Shown piece by piece: positions 43,446-52,349 of a stretch of DNA of 64,000 nucleotides. Within the stretch, counting starts at the first letter, position 1, and each line of letters starts with the position of its first letter. Position numbers and translations under genes: made by a program. A model generated the notes under the pieces. The model saw only the letters and a list, made by a program, of their open reading frames with translations, made no database searches and was not told the DNA's origin. The stretch is from Panacibacter microcysteis (GTDB taxonomy: Bacteria > Bacteroidota > Bacteroidia > Chitinophagales > Chitinophagaceae): the NCBI RefSeq assembly GCF_015831355.1, contig NZ_JADWYR010000002.1, positions 930,001 to 994,000 of the forward strand, read 5' to 3'.

Positions 43446-43841
43446 TTATGCAGCCTGCAATACATGCACAAGTTGCTCTGCTGACAAAGGCTTCTCGAGA
43501 TAGCCCTGTACATACATGTTTTCTGTTGCCGCCTGTTTATCACGCGGGTCTACGGATGATGACAACATGTATATCTGTGTATGTGCTTTTACAGCGTTGC
43601 CAAAACCTGCATACTGTTTCAGGAAATCCCACCCGCTTATGACCGGCATATTAATGTCGAGGAAGATGGTCGTTTTCATATTCAATGCGTCAATGGTTTG
43701 GTGGCTGATGTGTTGCAGTGCCAGTTCGGGATCGGTAAACGTTTCTACGATGGCGTGCGGATATTGCTGCTCGATGATAAGCTGGCAAAGCAGGTTGTTA
43801 ATGGCATCATCATCAACAATGAGGAAATGTAACGGCTGCAT
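43446..43841 (-). CDS. Single-domain response regulator (CheY-like)
   Basis: The 131-aa receiver has the acidic pocket DDD (10-12), phosphoacceptor D62 in FLDINMPVISGWDF, the Ser switch in YMLSSSVD and the conserved Lys in YLEKPLS. It has no output domain. It follows the PAS kinase gene by 18 bp on the same strand, so the two are co-transcribed and likely partners. Similar Bacteroidota single receivers act as phosphorelay or protein-protein switches. No DNA-binding role. Confidence 0.9.
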   Translation of the reverse strand: MQPLHFLIVDDDAINNLLCQLIIEQQYPHAIVETFTDPELALQHISHQTIDALNMKTTIFLDINMPVISGWDFLKQYAGFGNAVKAHTQIYMLSSSVDPRDKQAATENMYVQGYLEKPLSAEQLVHVLQAA

Positions 43842-43859
43842 GGCTGGTGTTTATATTGT

Positions 43860-46346
43860 TTAGTTGTCAAATTCAATTGTAAAAGCGGTGCCCTGGTTTA
43901 CACTACTTGCTATGCTGATCTTTCCACCAAGTGTTTCCACCTGTGTTTTGGTCATGTAAAGCCCCACTCCTTTTCCATCGGTATGTGTATGAAATCTTTT
44001 GTAAAGTCCGAAAACCTGTTGCTGATGTCTTGAAAGATCTATGCCCAGCCCGTTATCTTTAAAAATGATTTTTGTTTTGTTCCCGGTATTTTCGGTAGAA
44101 ATTTCTATAACCGGTTTTATGTGTGGCTGCCTGTATTTGATGCTGTTTGAAATGAGGTTGAAAAAGATGCTGTAGAGATAACTTTTGAAAGTTCTTATTT
44201 CGCCTGCCTTTGAAAAATCTGTAATAAATACAACGTTCTCTTTCCTTACCAGGTAATCAATACACTGTTGTACGCTGGTTACAAGTTGTGCAAAACGTAC
44301 GGTTTCTTTTCGTTCCGTAACCTCGCTTTTTAGCTGCAGAATATAATTAAGGTCTTTGATCACATCATCCAGCTTTTTTACGCAGGTAAGCTGGTCTGCT
44401 TTTAGCCGCTCTCTTTTTTCCGCACTTAGCTGCATGGCATGTAACGCGTTGGTAATACCAAGTATGTTTGCAACGGGTGCCCGCAGGTTGTGCGATACGA
44501 TGTAGGCAAACTGTTCCAGGTCTTTGATCTTTTGCACAAGATCCTGTGTTATCCTGCAGTGTTCCAGTTGCGCCAGCTTTCTTTCTGTAATGTTTCTCGA
44601 TACCCAGAAAACAGTGCTATCGCTCAGCGGCGAAATACTGGCTTCCATCCACGTTTCAGCATCCTCTCCGCTAAGCCTGTATTCGAAACTGACAGGCTGC
44701 TGTTGTTCTATAGCAGCTTTCACACAATTCAAAATTTTTGCTGCTTCATCATGCGGTAAAAAAGCGGCAAGATTCTGCCCTGTAAAATTTGCCTGGTTGT
44801 GCATGCTTTCAAAGTAACCTGTAGGCGCAATACTCAGGCAATCGCCATTCGCAGCAAGTACCACAACAAGATCAGTCATGGCAGCAAAAAGGGAGCGCAA
44901 CTCTGCCTCTGATTGTTTCAGCGCCAGGGCAGTACGTTTGCGGTCATCTGTTTCATGAAAAAATGAAATGATTCTTTTTACACCTGCTATGGTTGCTATG
45001 GTGCAACTAACTTCCACCCATATTTTTTGGTGGCCTTTTGTTGTAAGTTGCCATTCCTGTGTATGATGCCTTTCTGCACACGAGGCTGCTTCATCATGCT
45101 GTATGCCTGCCTGCAGTGCGCATGGGCTTATTAATGCAATAGCTGCCGGTGAGGCGTTGAGCAATTCATCATGTGTAAAGCCAGTGATCTCACAAGCCCT
45201 TTTGTTGGCATTGATAAGCGCACCGGTATTTATGTCCAGTATAAAAATACCTTGATTGGCCTTCTCAAATATTTCACGGTAATTTGCTTCGGCTTTTATA
45301 AGTGCAGTCTCGGTTATTTTCTGCGCTGTTATCTCAATGGCCACGCCCAAAATTCCTTTCTTCAGCGTATCTGCCGGCGTATAGCAAACTTTGGTTGTAT
45401 GAAAAATATGTGTGTCGCCGTTCTTGTCCGTAAAAATATCTTCCGGAAAAATACCCGGTTGCCCCGAAAGCATAACTGTTGCATCTTCTGAAAGAAATTT
45501 CTGCGCTTCCGTAGCATGTGGCGCACAATCAGCAATATTTTTATGAATAAGTTTTTGCGGGGAATCGTAACCGTATAATTCTGCAAAACGTTTGTTTACA
45601 AAGTTAAAATTGCCCTCACTGTCCCGTGCAAAGATCAGGTGTGGTACAAGATCTATGATCTGCTGCAGGTTATGCTGTGTACGCTGTACGTTATCATGTG
45701 CAGTATAAAGATCGGTAATGTCTATATGCATCAGCAACAGGCCGGGTTGCTGCAATGGCTGTGCTCTTGCAGCAATTAACCTGAACCATCTTTTCTTTCC
45801 TGCTGTATGGCATGGGTAGATCATGGAAAAACGATCCTGCCTGCCTTCAGCCATTTTCTGCAGAGACTTTACAAGCTTTGAATCACTACCTGCTGCGGCA
45901 AAATAATTCTGCCCCACGCCATAATGTTCACTGCTGAAGCCGTTGTTGTCTGCAAATAATTTCCAGTTCTTATTAACGCACTCAATGGTTCCTTCGTTAT
46001 TGACCAACACAAGGCTTGCAGGTATGGAATCGAACAATGAATGAAACCGGTCATTCAGGCGGTCTGTATTTACAGCGGCATCGTGTAACAATAAAGTATA
46101 TAAAGAGCGGCCTCTTGTGCAGGTAAACATCAGTGCTGCAACCATACACAACATTGCGGCAGTGCAAATGATAAAGGGGGTTGTAACCGGGCCGGCATGT
46201 TGCCATGCGTATATTAGCAGCAACGCTGCACAGCCGGCTGCAAGCATTGCCAGCAGCGCAATACAAAAGGAAAAAGTTCTTTCCGCACATTTCTTTCCAT
46301 CACGGTAGTTTTTTATACTGCTTAAGATTTTTTGGGATGCCGGCAT
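43860..46346 (-). CDS. PAS-domain sensor histidine kinase with two transmembrane helices
   Basis: Two membrane helices (CIALLAMLAAGCAALLLIYAW and FIICTAAMLCMVAALMF) are followed by at least four PAS domains: LFDSIPASLVLVNNEG, IIDLVPHLIFARDSEG, IFEKANQGIFILDINTG and LFAAMTDLVVVLAANG. The kinase core is complete: H-box YIVSHNLRAPVANI (near residue 640 of the longest frame), N-box NLISNSIKYR and G-boxes DNGLGIDL and GKGVGLYM. The frame stays open up to an ATG at 46418, but residues encoded upstream of 46346 come from a type-c dispersed repeat, so the ATG at 46346 (MPASQKILSSIK) is chosen; 46418 would add 24 residues. Partner is the receiver at 43446. The signal is unknown. Confidence 0.85.
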   Translation of the reverse strand: MPASQKILSSIKNYRDGKKCAERTFSFCIALLAMLAAGCAALLLIYAWQHAGPVTTPFIICTAAMLCMVAALMFTCTRGRSLYTLLLHDAAVNTDRLNDRFHSLFDSIPASLVLVNNEGTIECVNKNWKLFADNNGFSSEHYGVGQNYFAAAGSDSKLVKSLQKMAEGRQDRFSMIYPCHTAGKKRWFRLIAARAQPLQQPGLLLMHIDITDLYTAHDNVQRTQHNLQQIIDLVPHLIFARDSEGNFNFVNKRFAELYGYDSPQKLIHKNIADCAPHATEAQKFLSEDATVMLSGQPGIFPEDIFTDKNGDTHIFHTTKVCYTPADTLKKGILGVAIEITAQKITETALIKAEANYREIFEKANQGIFILDINTGALINANKRACEITGFTHDELLNASPAAIALISPCALQAGIQHDEAASCAERHHTQEWQLTTKGHQKIWVEVSCTIATIAGVKRIISFFHETDDRKRTALALKQSEAELRSLFAAMTDLVVVLAANGDCLSIAPTGYFESMHNQANFTGQNLAAFLPHDEAAKILNCVKAAIEQQQPVSFEYRLSGEDAETWMEASISPLSDSTVFWVSRNITERKLAQLEHCRITQDLVQKIKDLEQFAYIVSHNLRAPVANILGITNALHAMQLSAEKRERLKADQLTCVKKLDDVIKDLNYILQLKSEVTERKETVRFAQLVTSVQQCIDYLVRKENVVFITDFSKAGEIRTFKSYLYSIFFNLISNSIKYRQPHIKPVIEISTENTGNKTKIIFKDNGLGIDLSRHQQQVFGLYKRFHTHTDGKGVGLYMTKTQVETLGGKISIASSVNQGTAFTIEFDN

Positions 46347-46412
46347 TTGTATAAATGGCATCACCTGTTGCCACGCTCGGTTCAACGTTCCGCTTTTTAT
46401 GGCGGCTGCAGC
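46335..46412 (+). repeat. Dispersed repeat, type c (copy 1), overlapping a kinase 5' end
   Basis: GCCGGCATTTGTATAAATGGC, TCACCT and the type-c core GTTGCCACGCTCGGTTCA (46367-46384), then CGTTCCGCTTTTTATGGCGGC. Flanks are those of type-a copies; only the core differs. It overlaps the possible upstream start codons of the kinase gene. Confidence 0.75.
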
Positions 46413-46511
46413 GTTCACGTTGGCAAGGTCGCTGCAATACGTTTGTTACTTATATATTTCAGTGAATGCTTTAAGTGGTTTGCCAGTCGCCGGCAAAGCT
46501 TTCAGGTATTT

Positions 46512-46883
46512 TCATTCGCTGGCGCGCCAAAGCAATTGCAAAATTTCTATTACAAGCGGGTAGCCATAATATTTATCAATCATAAAGTCTGCACCGTTTT
46601 CCATACATTTTTGTTGCAGGTAATCATCTTCATAATTCGTCATGATCATTACCTTGGTGGCGGGGCAAATCCTGTTTCTTTCTGCCAGTATAGATAATAC
46701 ACCATTGTCCGGCATATTCATGTCAATCAACATCGCATCTGGTTGTACAATCGTAAGCAAATGGCGGGCAATTACAAAGTTTTGTGCCCTGTACAATGAA
46801 CTGCCCGAAACTGATTCGAGGATCAGTTCTTCCATAATATCTACGATCGTAGAAGACGTGTCTATGATTAAAATGTGCAGCAT
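46512..46883 (-). CDS. Single-domain response regulator (orphan)
   Basis: The 123-aa receiver has phosphoacceptor D54 in AMLIDMNMPDNG, a switch Thr in KVMIMTNYED and the conserved Lys in DFMIDKYYGYPLV. The usual acidic pair after strand 1 is reduced to one Asp (LIIDTSST), which may lower Mg2+ binding. It is not adjacent to a kinase on the same transcript: a repeat and 165 bp separate it from the PAS kinase, and 96 bp from the LuxR-type regulator. It could accept phosphate from either kinase. Confidence 0.85.
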   Translation of the reverse strand: MLHILIIDTSSTIVDIMEELILESVSGSSLYRAQNFVIARHLLTIVQPDAMLIDMNMPDNGVLSILAERNRICPATKVMIMTNYEDDYLQQKCMENGADFMIDKYYGYPLVIEILQLLWRASE

Positions 46884-46979
46884 TACAAATGCAAAGGACG
46901 TTCATTTCACAGGTGTATTGCATAGCCGCCCTGTACTTTTAAATGTCATAATACCGGTAATCATTTTGTAATAGTTTTA

Positions 46980-47627
46980 CTACATGCTCAAAAAATCAAT
47001 GTCTGAAATGATATGATGTTGTATGGCGTAGCGCGTAAGTTCTGAATTGGTATGTAAGTTAAGCTTGGACATAATGCGGTTGCGGTAGGTGCTTACAGTC
47101 GTAACACCAAGAAAAAGTGTTTCCGCAATGTAGGTGATGGTCTTTCCTTTAGCCAGCAGTTTGAAGATCTCGAATTCGCGGTTACTCAGCAGCTCATGCG
47201 GTTGTTTATTGTCGTCTGGTAAAAGCAATAACTTCTCCGCTATATCCGCAGTTATATATTTTCTTCCCAGTTTAATTCTTTCGATGGCATGAATCAGTTC
47301 ATACGGTGCTGCGTTTTTATTTAGATAACCAGATGCGCCTGCCTTCAAAACCCGCAGTGCGTAAATATCATCGGTGTAAATGCTCAAAATAAGCACCGGT
47401 ATTTTTGGTTTTACCTGTTTGATAAACTGCAGTGCCTCGAGCCCGCTTTTGCCGGGCATTTCGAGATCGGAGATCACAAGGTCAAAGTCTTTTTTTGTTA
47501 CCTCTGCTACCAGTTTATCACCATCATTCACTTCGGTAATTTCTACAGTGGGGTATTCATCTTTTAATAACTGCATGAGGCCCATTCTAATAAAACTATG
47601 GTCGTCTGCAAGTATGATCTTTTTCAT
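46980..47627 (-). CDS. LuxR/NarL-family response regulator
   Basis: The 215-aa protein has a receiver (DD at 8-9, phosphoacceptor D54 in LVISDLEMPGKSG, Lys in GYLNKNAAPYE) and a C-terminal LuxR-type helix-turn-helix (about 150-210; LSNREFEIFKLLAKGKTITYIAETLFL, then TVSTYRNRIMSKLNL; two separate stretches). It lies 9 bp after the stop of the nine-PAS kinase gene, so the pair forms a NarX/NarL-like two-component operon. It should bind DNA as a dimer when phosphorylated. The target genes are unknown. Confidence 0.9.
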   Translation of the reverse strand: MKKIILADDHSFIRMGLMQLLKDEYPTVEITEVNDGDKLVAEVTKKDFDLVISDLEMPGKSGLEALQFIKQVKPKIPVLILSIYTDDIYALRVLKAGASGYLNKNAAPYELIHAIERIKLGRKYITADIAEKLLLLPDDNKQPHELLSNREFEIFKLLAKGKTITYIAETLFLGVTTVSTYRNRIMSKLNLHTNSELTRYAIQHHIISDIDFLSM

Positions 47628-47636
47628 ATCGGGGAG

Positions 47637-50600
47637 TTAAACAGGTTGTACAATGTTTGGTAAAATGGCTTTTATGGTTACACCTTTACCCGGCAGTTTA
47701 ACGATAAATTCACCGCCTAAAGACAATACGCGTTCCCTCATACCGAGCATACCAAACTTATCGTTTGCGGGCATTTGATTATGTTCAAATCCCACACCAT
47801 CATCACTCACCGTTAGTGTAATCGTTCCGTTTTCATCCGTAAGCCAGGTCACCACATGCTTTGCTTTCGCATACTTGGCAATATTGTTAAGTGCCTCCTG
47901 GTATATTCTGAAAAGGCATGTAGTTACAGCTTCTGTTGTATTGATGGTTGTTGCGGGTTTATGAAAAGTAAGTTTCACTTTCGTAAGCGTAGTAAACTGG
48001 TTTCCCAGCCAGTCAAGGGCGTCCACAATACCATACATATCGAGAATGTTTGAGCGCAGTTCATTTAATATTCTCCTTACTGAGCGGTTGCTTTGATCCA
48101 GCAGTTGTATGATATTTTTTATTTTCCCTTTAACGGGTGAAGCATCTGTCGTCTTTCGATCTATCCAGGCTATATCCATTTTTATGGCCGTAAGCTGTTG
48201 GCCAAGCTCATCATGTATTTCCCTGCCTATGCGTTTTCTTTCTTCTTCCCTTACAGACTGCAAGTGCGCCGTAAGCTGGCGTAACTTTTCAGTCGTTTGT
48301 TCTATTTCATTCTGTATGAGCAGGCGTTCTGTAAAGTCTACAGCAACCACTACAGGGCATTGCTCGTTTAGGTAGCTGATAGTGGTTACGCTGAAAAAAT
48401 AGGGAATACGTTTATGCTCTTTGGTAAGCAGGTTGCGTTGTGCGCTGGCGTGACCGTTGCGCATAACCTCGGCCATTTTTTCCTTTATATAGCCCCTGTC
48501 TTCCACTGCAAAAAGATCTGTGGGTGTCATCAGCATAAGCTCTGCCGCATCAAACCCCGTCACATCCTCCAGGTTCCTGTTCCAGCGGATGATTGCACCA
48601 CCCGGCCTGTGAATAAAAAATATCGCAGGAAGGCTATTGATAATAGATTCTGAAAAATCTCTTTCCTTTACAATTTCCTGTGTCGCTATTACTTTGTCTG
48701 ACACATCGCGGTAATTTGTTACAACTGCATTTACGCCTTCTACATGCAGCAGGTTGGTAAAAGTGCCTTCCATCCAGTAAAAGCTTTCATCTGGTAACAT
48801 ATACCTGACAAGAAATGCTGCAGGCTGTGCAGGCTTTGCCATTGCCTGTGTAAAAGCCATCCTGATTTTTTCCAGGTCATCCGGGAAGACGTGCATCATA
48901 GTTGTTTTGGGGTCACTGCCTGCAAGCATGCGTTCACCTGTCGGGCTCCGGTACAATACACGCATTTGTTCATCGATCAATGATATACCTTCGGCACTAT
49001 GTTCGATCAGCGACCTGAATCTTATCTCGCTGGCGTGGATCTTTTCTTCTGCTTTTATCTTTTCACTTACATCCCTGATATTGAACAATAAACCCCGCAC
49101 GTCAGGATTTTCCAGCAGGTTGGTTATTACGGCATCCAGCCAGATGTAGTGCCCGTTTTTATGTAGCGTGCGAACGAGAATATTGAGGCTTTTGCCTGGC
49201 GTTTCCCGCACAGCAAGTATGGCATCTATAAATGCCTGTTTATCATCCGGGTGCAGGTTGCCGGATATTACACTGCTCAGTTCTTCGTTGGACCAGCCGG
49301 TTATTTTCTCTGCCGTCGGGCTGCGGTAAACCAGTTGGAAAGATTCATCGAGCAGCCCGATAAATTCATGGCTGTTTTCAATAAGCGACCGAAAACGTTT
49401 TTCGTTTGATACCAGTTTTTGTTCCGCCATAACGCGGTCCGTTACATCCCGGAAATTGAATACGACCGCTCTTATATCTTCATCCGTCAGTTTGTTCACC
49501 AGCGCGCCTTCCACATGCAGGTAATGCCCGTTTTTATGGAGGTATCGTATCGAAACCTGGAACACCTCATCAGGTTTTTGAAGCATTTCCTGCATTACCA
49601 TGGCCGCCCTTTCCTGATCATCAGCATGCAGGTTCGCCAGCACGTTAGACAATGCGGGCTCATCACCGTTCCACCCGGTAATGCGTAATGCAGATGCGCT
49701 CCGGTAAACGATCTTCAGGTCTTTGTCAAACAACGTAAATGCGTCTGCACTGTTCTCTATCAATGACCTGAAACGTCTTTCATTGCGTTCCAGTTTTTTC
49801 TGTGCATTTATTGTTTCCGTTACATCGCGCAGGTTGAACACGATTGACTGCAAGGCTTCATCGTGCAACATATTTACTGCAGTTCCCTGCAGCCAGAGGT
49901 AATAATCGCCTTTTTGTAATATCCTCAGCGATAATGCCACGGCTTTTCCGGGGTTGGCCATTATCTGCATAAAAGCTTCGTTAGCCCTTAACTTGTCTTC
50001 AGGATGCAGCAGCTTGATAACAGATCTTCGTACCAGTTCCTCGCGTGACCAGCCGGTTATCCTGTCGCACGAAGGACTGAGGTATACAACTTTAAAGTCT
50101 GCATCCACCATGGCGATCATATCATTGTTGTGCTCTATGAGCGCCCTGAATCTTTTTTCGCTTTTATACAATTCAAAAGTGCGTTCCTCAACCTTTGCCT
50201 CCAGTTGTTCATTTGCATTTTTTAAAAAATCCTCCAGCCTTTTTCGTGCAGTAATATCTTTAACCATGAATGTAAAAGATGCTATATCGCCATTGTCGTT
50301 ACGCGTACAGTTGCCGGTTACAGCACCGAAAAAACCTGTGCCATCTTTGGCTTTGTAATAAACTTCTGCCTCCCAATGATTATCGCTGATGATCTGCTGT
50401 TCCACTTTTTTGATGTCCGCCATTGAAAATGGCAGAAACCCGATTTCAACAGTTGTTTTTCCAAGTACTTCCTCTTTGCTGTAACCAAACATTTTTTCGG
50501 CTCCCCTGTTCCAGCTTAATATCCGGTGTTCTTTATCCCTGGAAAAAACAGCTTCTGAAGAATTTTCTACAATACTTGCCAGGTGATCTACCTGCTTTCT

Positions 50601-51908
50601 TAACTGTACCTGTTTGGTAATGTCTATGTTGACTGCAACATACCCTGTTATGTCGTGCTGTGCATTCCTGATTACCGTGTTGGATGTGCGGACATAAATC
50701 TCCCTTCCATCTTTTCGCTTTCTCTTCAAAACACTCCGCCAATATCCTTCTTCGTTAAGCCGGGCTAACGCTTCCTGGATTGCCTCCGGACTAAGATCTG
50801 TTTCAAGAAGTTCGTTGGAGTTTTTCCCGATTGCTTCCTGGCTGGTAAAGCCATAAATAAGCTCTGCCCCACGATTCCAGCTGGTAATAAGCCGGTCTGC
50901 ATTCAGGATATAAATACCGTCATTGGTCAATTCAATCTGGCGATGGAGATTTTCCAGTTGTTCCTGCACACGCCGCTTTTCTGTTATGTCTTTGGTTATT
51001 TTGGCATAACCATAAAAAGCCCCATTATCATCGTACAATGCCGTTATTACAACGTTTGCGAAAAAAACGGCGCCATCTTTCCGTTTTCGCCAGCCTTCTT
51101 TTTCGAAATGTCCTTTTTCGCGTGCTGTAGTAAGGTTTATTACAGGTTCATTTTCTTCCAGTTCTTTCGGTGTGTAAAAAATGTCTATACGTTTGCCGAT
51201 TACTTCTTCGGCAGTATAACCTTTTATGAGGGCGGCCCCTTCATTCCAACTCGCTATCTTACCTTCTTTGTCAAGCAAAAAGATGGCATACTCTTTAACG
51301 CCACCTACCAGGAGCTGGAAATTCTTCTCGCTTTTTTTGAGTGCTGTTTCTGCAATTTTTCTTTCGGTGATATCTCTTACGGAAACTGCAAAAAGCCGTT
51401 TGTCTCCTGCGTTTACAGGGGAAAGGCTGATTTCTACGGGAAAAGTTGTGCCGTTCTTTTTGAGCGCTTCCAGTTCTAAGCCGGCGCCCATATAACGAAC
51501 CTTTGGAGCATGACCATAATTTTTTACGTGCTGCTCATGTACAAAACGTAACGATGCAGGAATCAATATTTCAACAGGCTGATTGATCAGTTCATTGCCT
51601 GCATATCCAAAAAGCTTTGCTGTCTGGTTATTGACCATTACAATCGAACCCGCCTCATTCACTGCAATCATTGCATCAGGAGCTGTTTCGAAAAGCTCCC
51701 GGAACAGCAGTGCTGCGGCCGTATGTGTTGTTTGAAAAACCTGCAGTTTTTGTAACCAGTTGAAAAAAAGGAATGATGCTACTGTTAACCAGATGATGAA
51801 GGCAACAGGTTGAAATGATTGAAATGACCCTGGAATGATAACGCCCGAAATACTTATAGCCATGGCTATAAGCAGGAGAATAAATGCACACCGTCGGGAT
51901 TTAGCCAT
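47637..51908 (-). CDS. Nine-PAS sensor histidine kinase, NarX/DegS type (HisKA_3)
   Basis: The 1423-aa membrane kinase starts with two helices (FILLLIAMAISISGVII and FIIWLTVASFLFFNWL) and then nine PAS domains, counted from the starts ELFETAPDAMIAV, LLVGGVKEYAIFL, IELTNDGIYILN, IVENSSEAVFSR, ALIEHNNDMIAMV, SLIENSADAFTLF, SLIENSHEFIGLL, SLIEHSAEGISLI and IINSLPAIFFIH. Domains 5-8 are close copies of each other. The kinase part is the HisKA_3 type: REEERKRIGREIHDELGQQL (His near 1230), then NIAKYAKAKHVV, DDGVGF and GMLGMRERV. No HAMP domain. Its partner is the NarL-type regulator 9 bp downstream. Two FNR/CRP-like palindromes lie upstream. Confidence 0.9.
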   Translation of the reverse strand: MAKSRRCAFILLLIAMAISISGVIIPGSFQSFQPVAFIIWLTVASFLFFNWLQKLQVFQTTHTAAALLFRELFETAPDAMIAVNEAGSIVMVNNQTAKLFGYAGNELINQPVEILIPASLRFVHEQHVKNYGHAPKVRYMGAGLELEALKKNGTTFPVEISLSPVNAGDKRLFAVSVRDITERKIAETALKKSEKNFQLLVGGVKEYAIFLLDKEGKIASWNEGAALIKGYTAEEVIGKRIDIFYTPKELEENEPVINLTTAREKGHFEKEGWRKRKDGAVFFANVVITALYDDNGAFYGYAKITKDITEKRRVQEQLENLHRQIELTNDGIYILNADRLITSWNRGAELIYGFTSQEAIGKNSNELLETDLSPEAIQEALARLNEEGYWRSVLKRKRKDGREIYVRTSNTVIRNAQHDITGYVAVNIDITKQVQLRKQVDHLASIVENSSEAVFSRDKEHRILSWNRGAEKMFGYSKEEVLGKTTVEIGFLPFSMADIKKVEQQIISDNHWEAEVYYKAKDGTGFFGAVTGNCTRNDNGDIASFTFMVKDITARKRLEDFLKNANEQLEAKVEERTFELYKSEKRFRALIEHNNDMIAMVDADFKVVYLSPSCDRITGWSREELVRRSVIKLLHPEDKLRANEAFMQIMANPGKAVALSLRILQKGDYYLWLQGTAVNMLHDEALQSIVFNLRDVTETINAQKKLERNERRFRSLIENSADAFTLFDKDLKIVYRSASALRITGWNGDEPALSNVLANLHADDQERAAMVMQEMLQKPDEVFQVSIRYLHKNGHYLHVEGALVNKLTDEDIRAVVFNFRDVTDRVMAEQKLVSNEKRFRSLIENSHEFIGLLDESFQLVYRSPTAEKITGWSNEELSSVISGNLHPDDKQAFIDAILAVRETPGKSLNILVRTLHKNGHYIWLDAVITNLLENPDVRGLLFNIRDVSEKIKAEEKIHASEIRFRSLIEHSAEGISLIDEQMRVLYRSPTGERMLAGSDPKTTMMHVFPDDLEKIRMAFTQAMAKPAQPAAFLVRYMLPDESFYWMEGTFTNLLHVEGVNAVVTNYRDVSDKVIATQEIVKERDFSESIINSLPAIFFIHRPGGAIIRWNRNLEDVTGFDAAELMLMTPTDLFAVEDRGYIKEKMAEVMRNGHASAQRNLLTKEHKRIPYFFSVTTISYLNEQCPVVVAVDFTERLLIQNEIEQTTEKLRQLTAHLQSVREEERKRIGREIHDELGQQLTAIKMDIAWIDRKTTDASPVKGKIKNIIQLLDQSNRSVRRILNELRSNILDMYGIVDALDWLGNQFTTLTKVKLTFHKPATTINTTEAVTTCLFRIYQEALNNIAKYAKAKHVVTWLTDENGTITLTVSDDGVGFEHNQMPANDKFGMLGMRERVLSLGGEFIVKLPGKGVTIKAILPNIVQPV

Positions 51909-51985
51909 AATCGGATGTAGGGGTAATTGTTTATAAGCAATTGGTTCAACGTATTGTAAAGTAAGCGTTTAATTCGGCATAACCT

Positions 51986-52044
51986 AATGATTTATATCAA
52001 TTGTTGTATGGAGTGTGGGCTATAGCCCGTATGATATAAATCAT
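51986..52044. promoter_or_regulatory. Two FNR/CRP-like palindromes flanking a GGGCTATAGCCC palindrome
   Basis: ATGAT-TTAT-ATCAA (51987-52000) and ATGAT-ATAA-ATCAT (52031-52044) each resemble the FNR-family consensus TTGAT-N4-ATCAA. Their centres are 44 bp apart, about four helical turns, and the 12-bp perfect palindrome GGGCTATAGCCC (52017-52028) lies between them. They sit 80-135 bp upstream of the kinase start. Binding is inferred from sequence only. Confidence 0.45.
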
Positions 52045-52203
52045 ATTTTGTTCCTCATTTTATTGCTGCCTATTAAAATAGCGAAACAACACTTTGAAGG
52101 GGTGCGAACTATATATGTTAAACATATGGCAAGTAAACCTGCAACATTTGAAGTTTTTAATTTGTAAATTTTTTTAGTGAGTGCGAAAGTAATACCACTA
52201 CGC

Positions 52204-52275
52204 TGCAGTTGCCATAAAAGTGGAACGATGAACCGAGCGTGGCAACAGGCGATGCCACAAAGTACAAATGCCGGT
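52204..52275 (-). repeat. Dispersed repeat, type c (copy 2), in the gene-free stretch 51909-52349
   Basis: Inverted core TGAACCGAGCGTGGCAAC at 52229-52246, with CAGTTGCCATAAAAGTGGAAC on one side and AGGCGATGCCAC and TACAAATGCCGG on the other. Apart from this copy, the FNR-like sites and the terminator at 52300, the 441-bp stretch holds nothing recognisable. Confidence 0.75.
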
Positions 52276-52299
52276 AACCAAAAGTTTCTCTCAACAAAA

Positions 52300-52322
52300 A
52301 ACCGCAGTTGAAAACTGCGGTT
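52300..52322 (-). terminator. Intrinsic terminator of the Gfo/Idh/MocA gene
   Basis: Perfect 10-bp stem AACCGCAGTT/AACTGCGGTT with a 3-nt loop; the minus strand continues TTTTGTTGA. Confidence 0.8.
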
Positions 52323-52349
52323 CTGGAATATGTTGCTTTACTGCAATGA

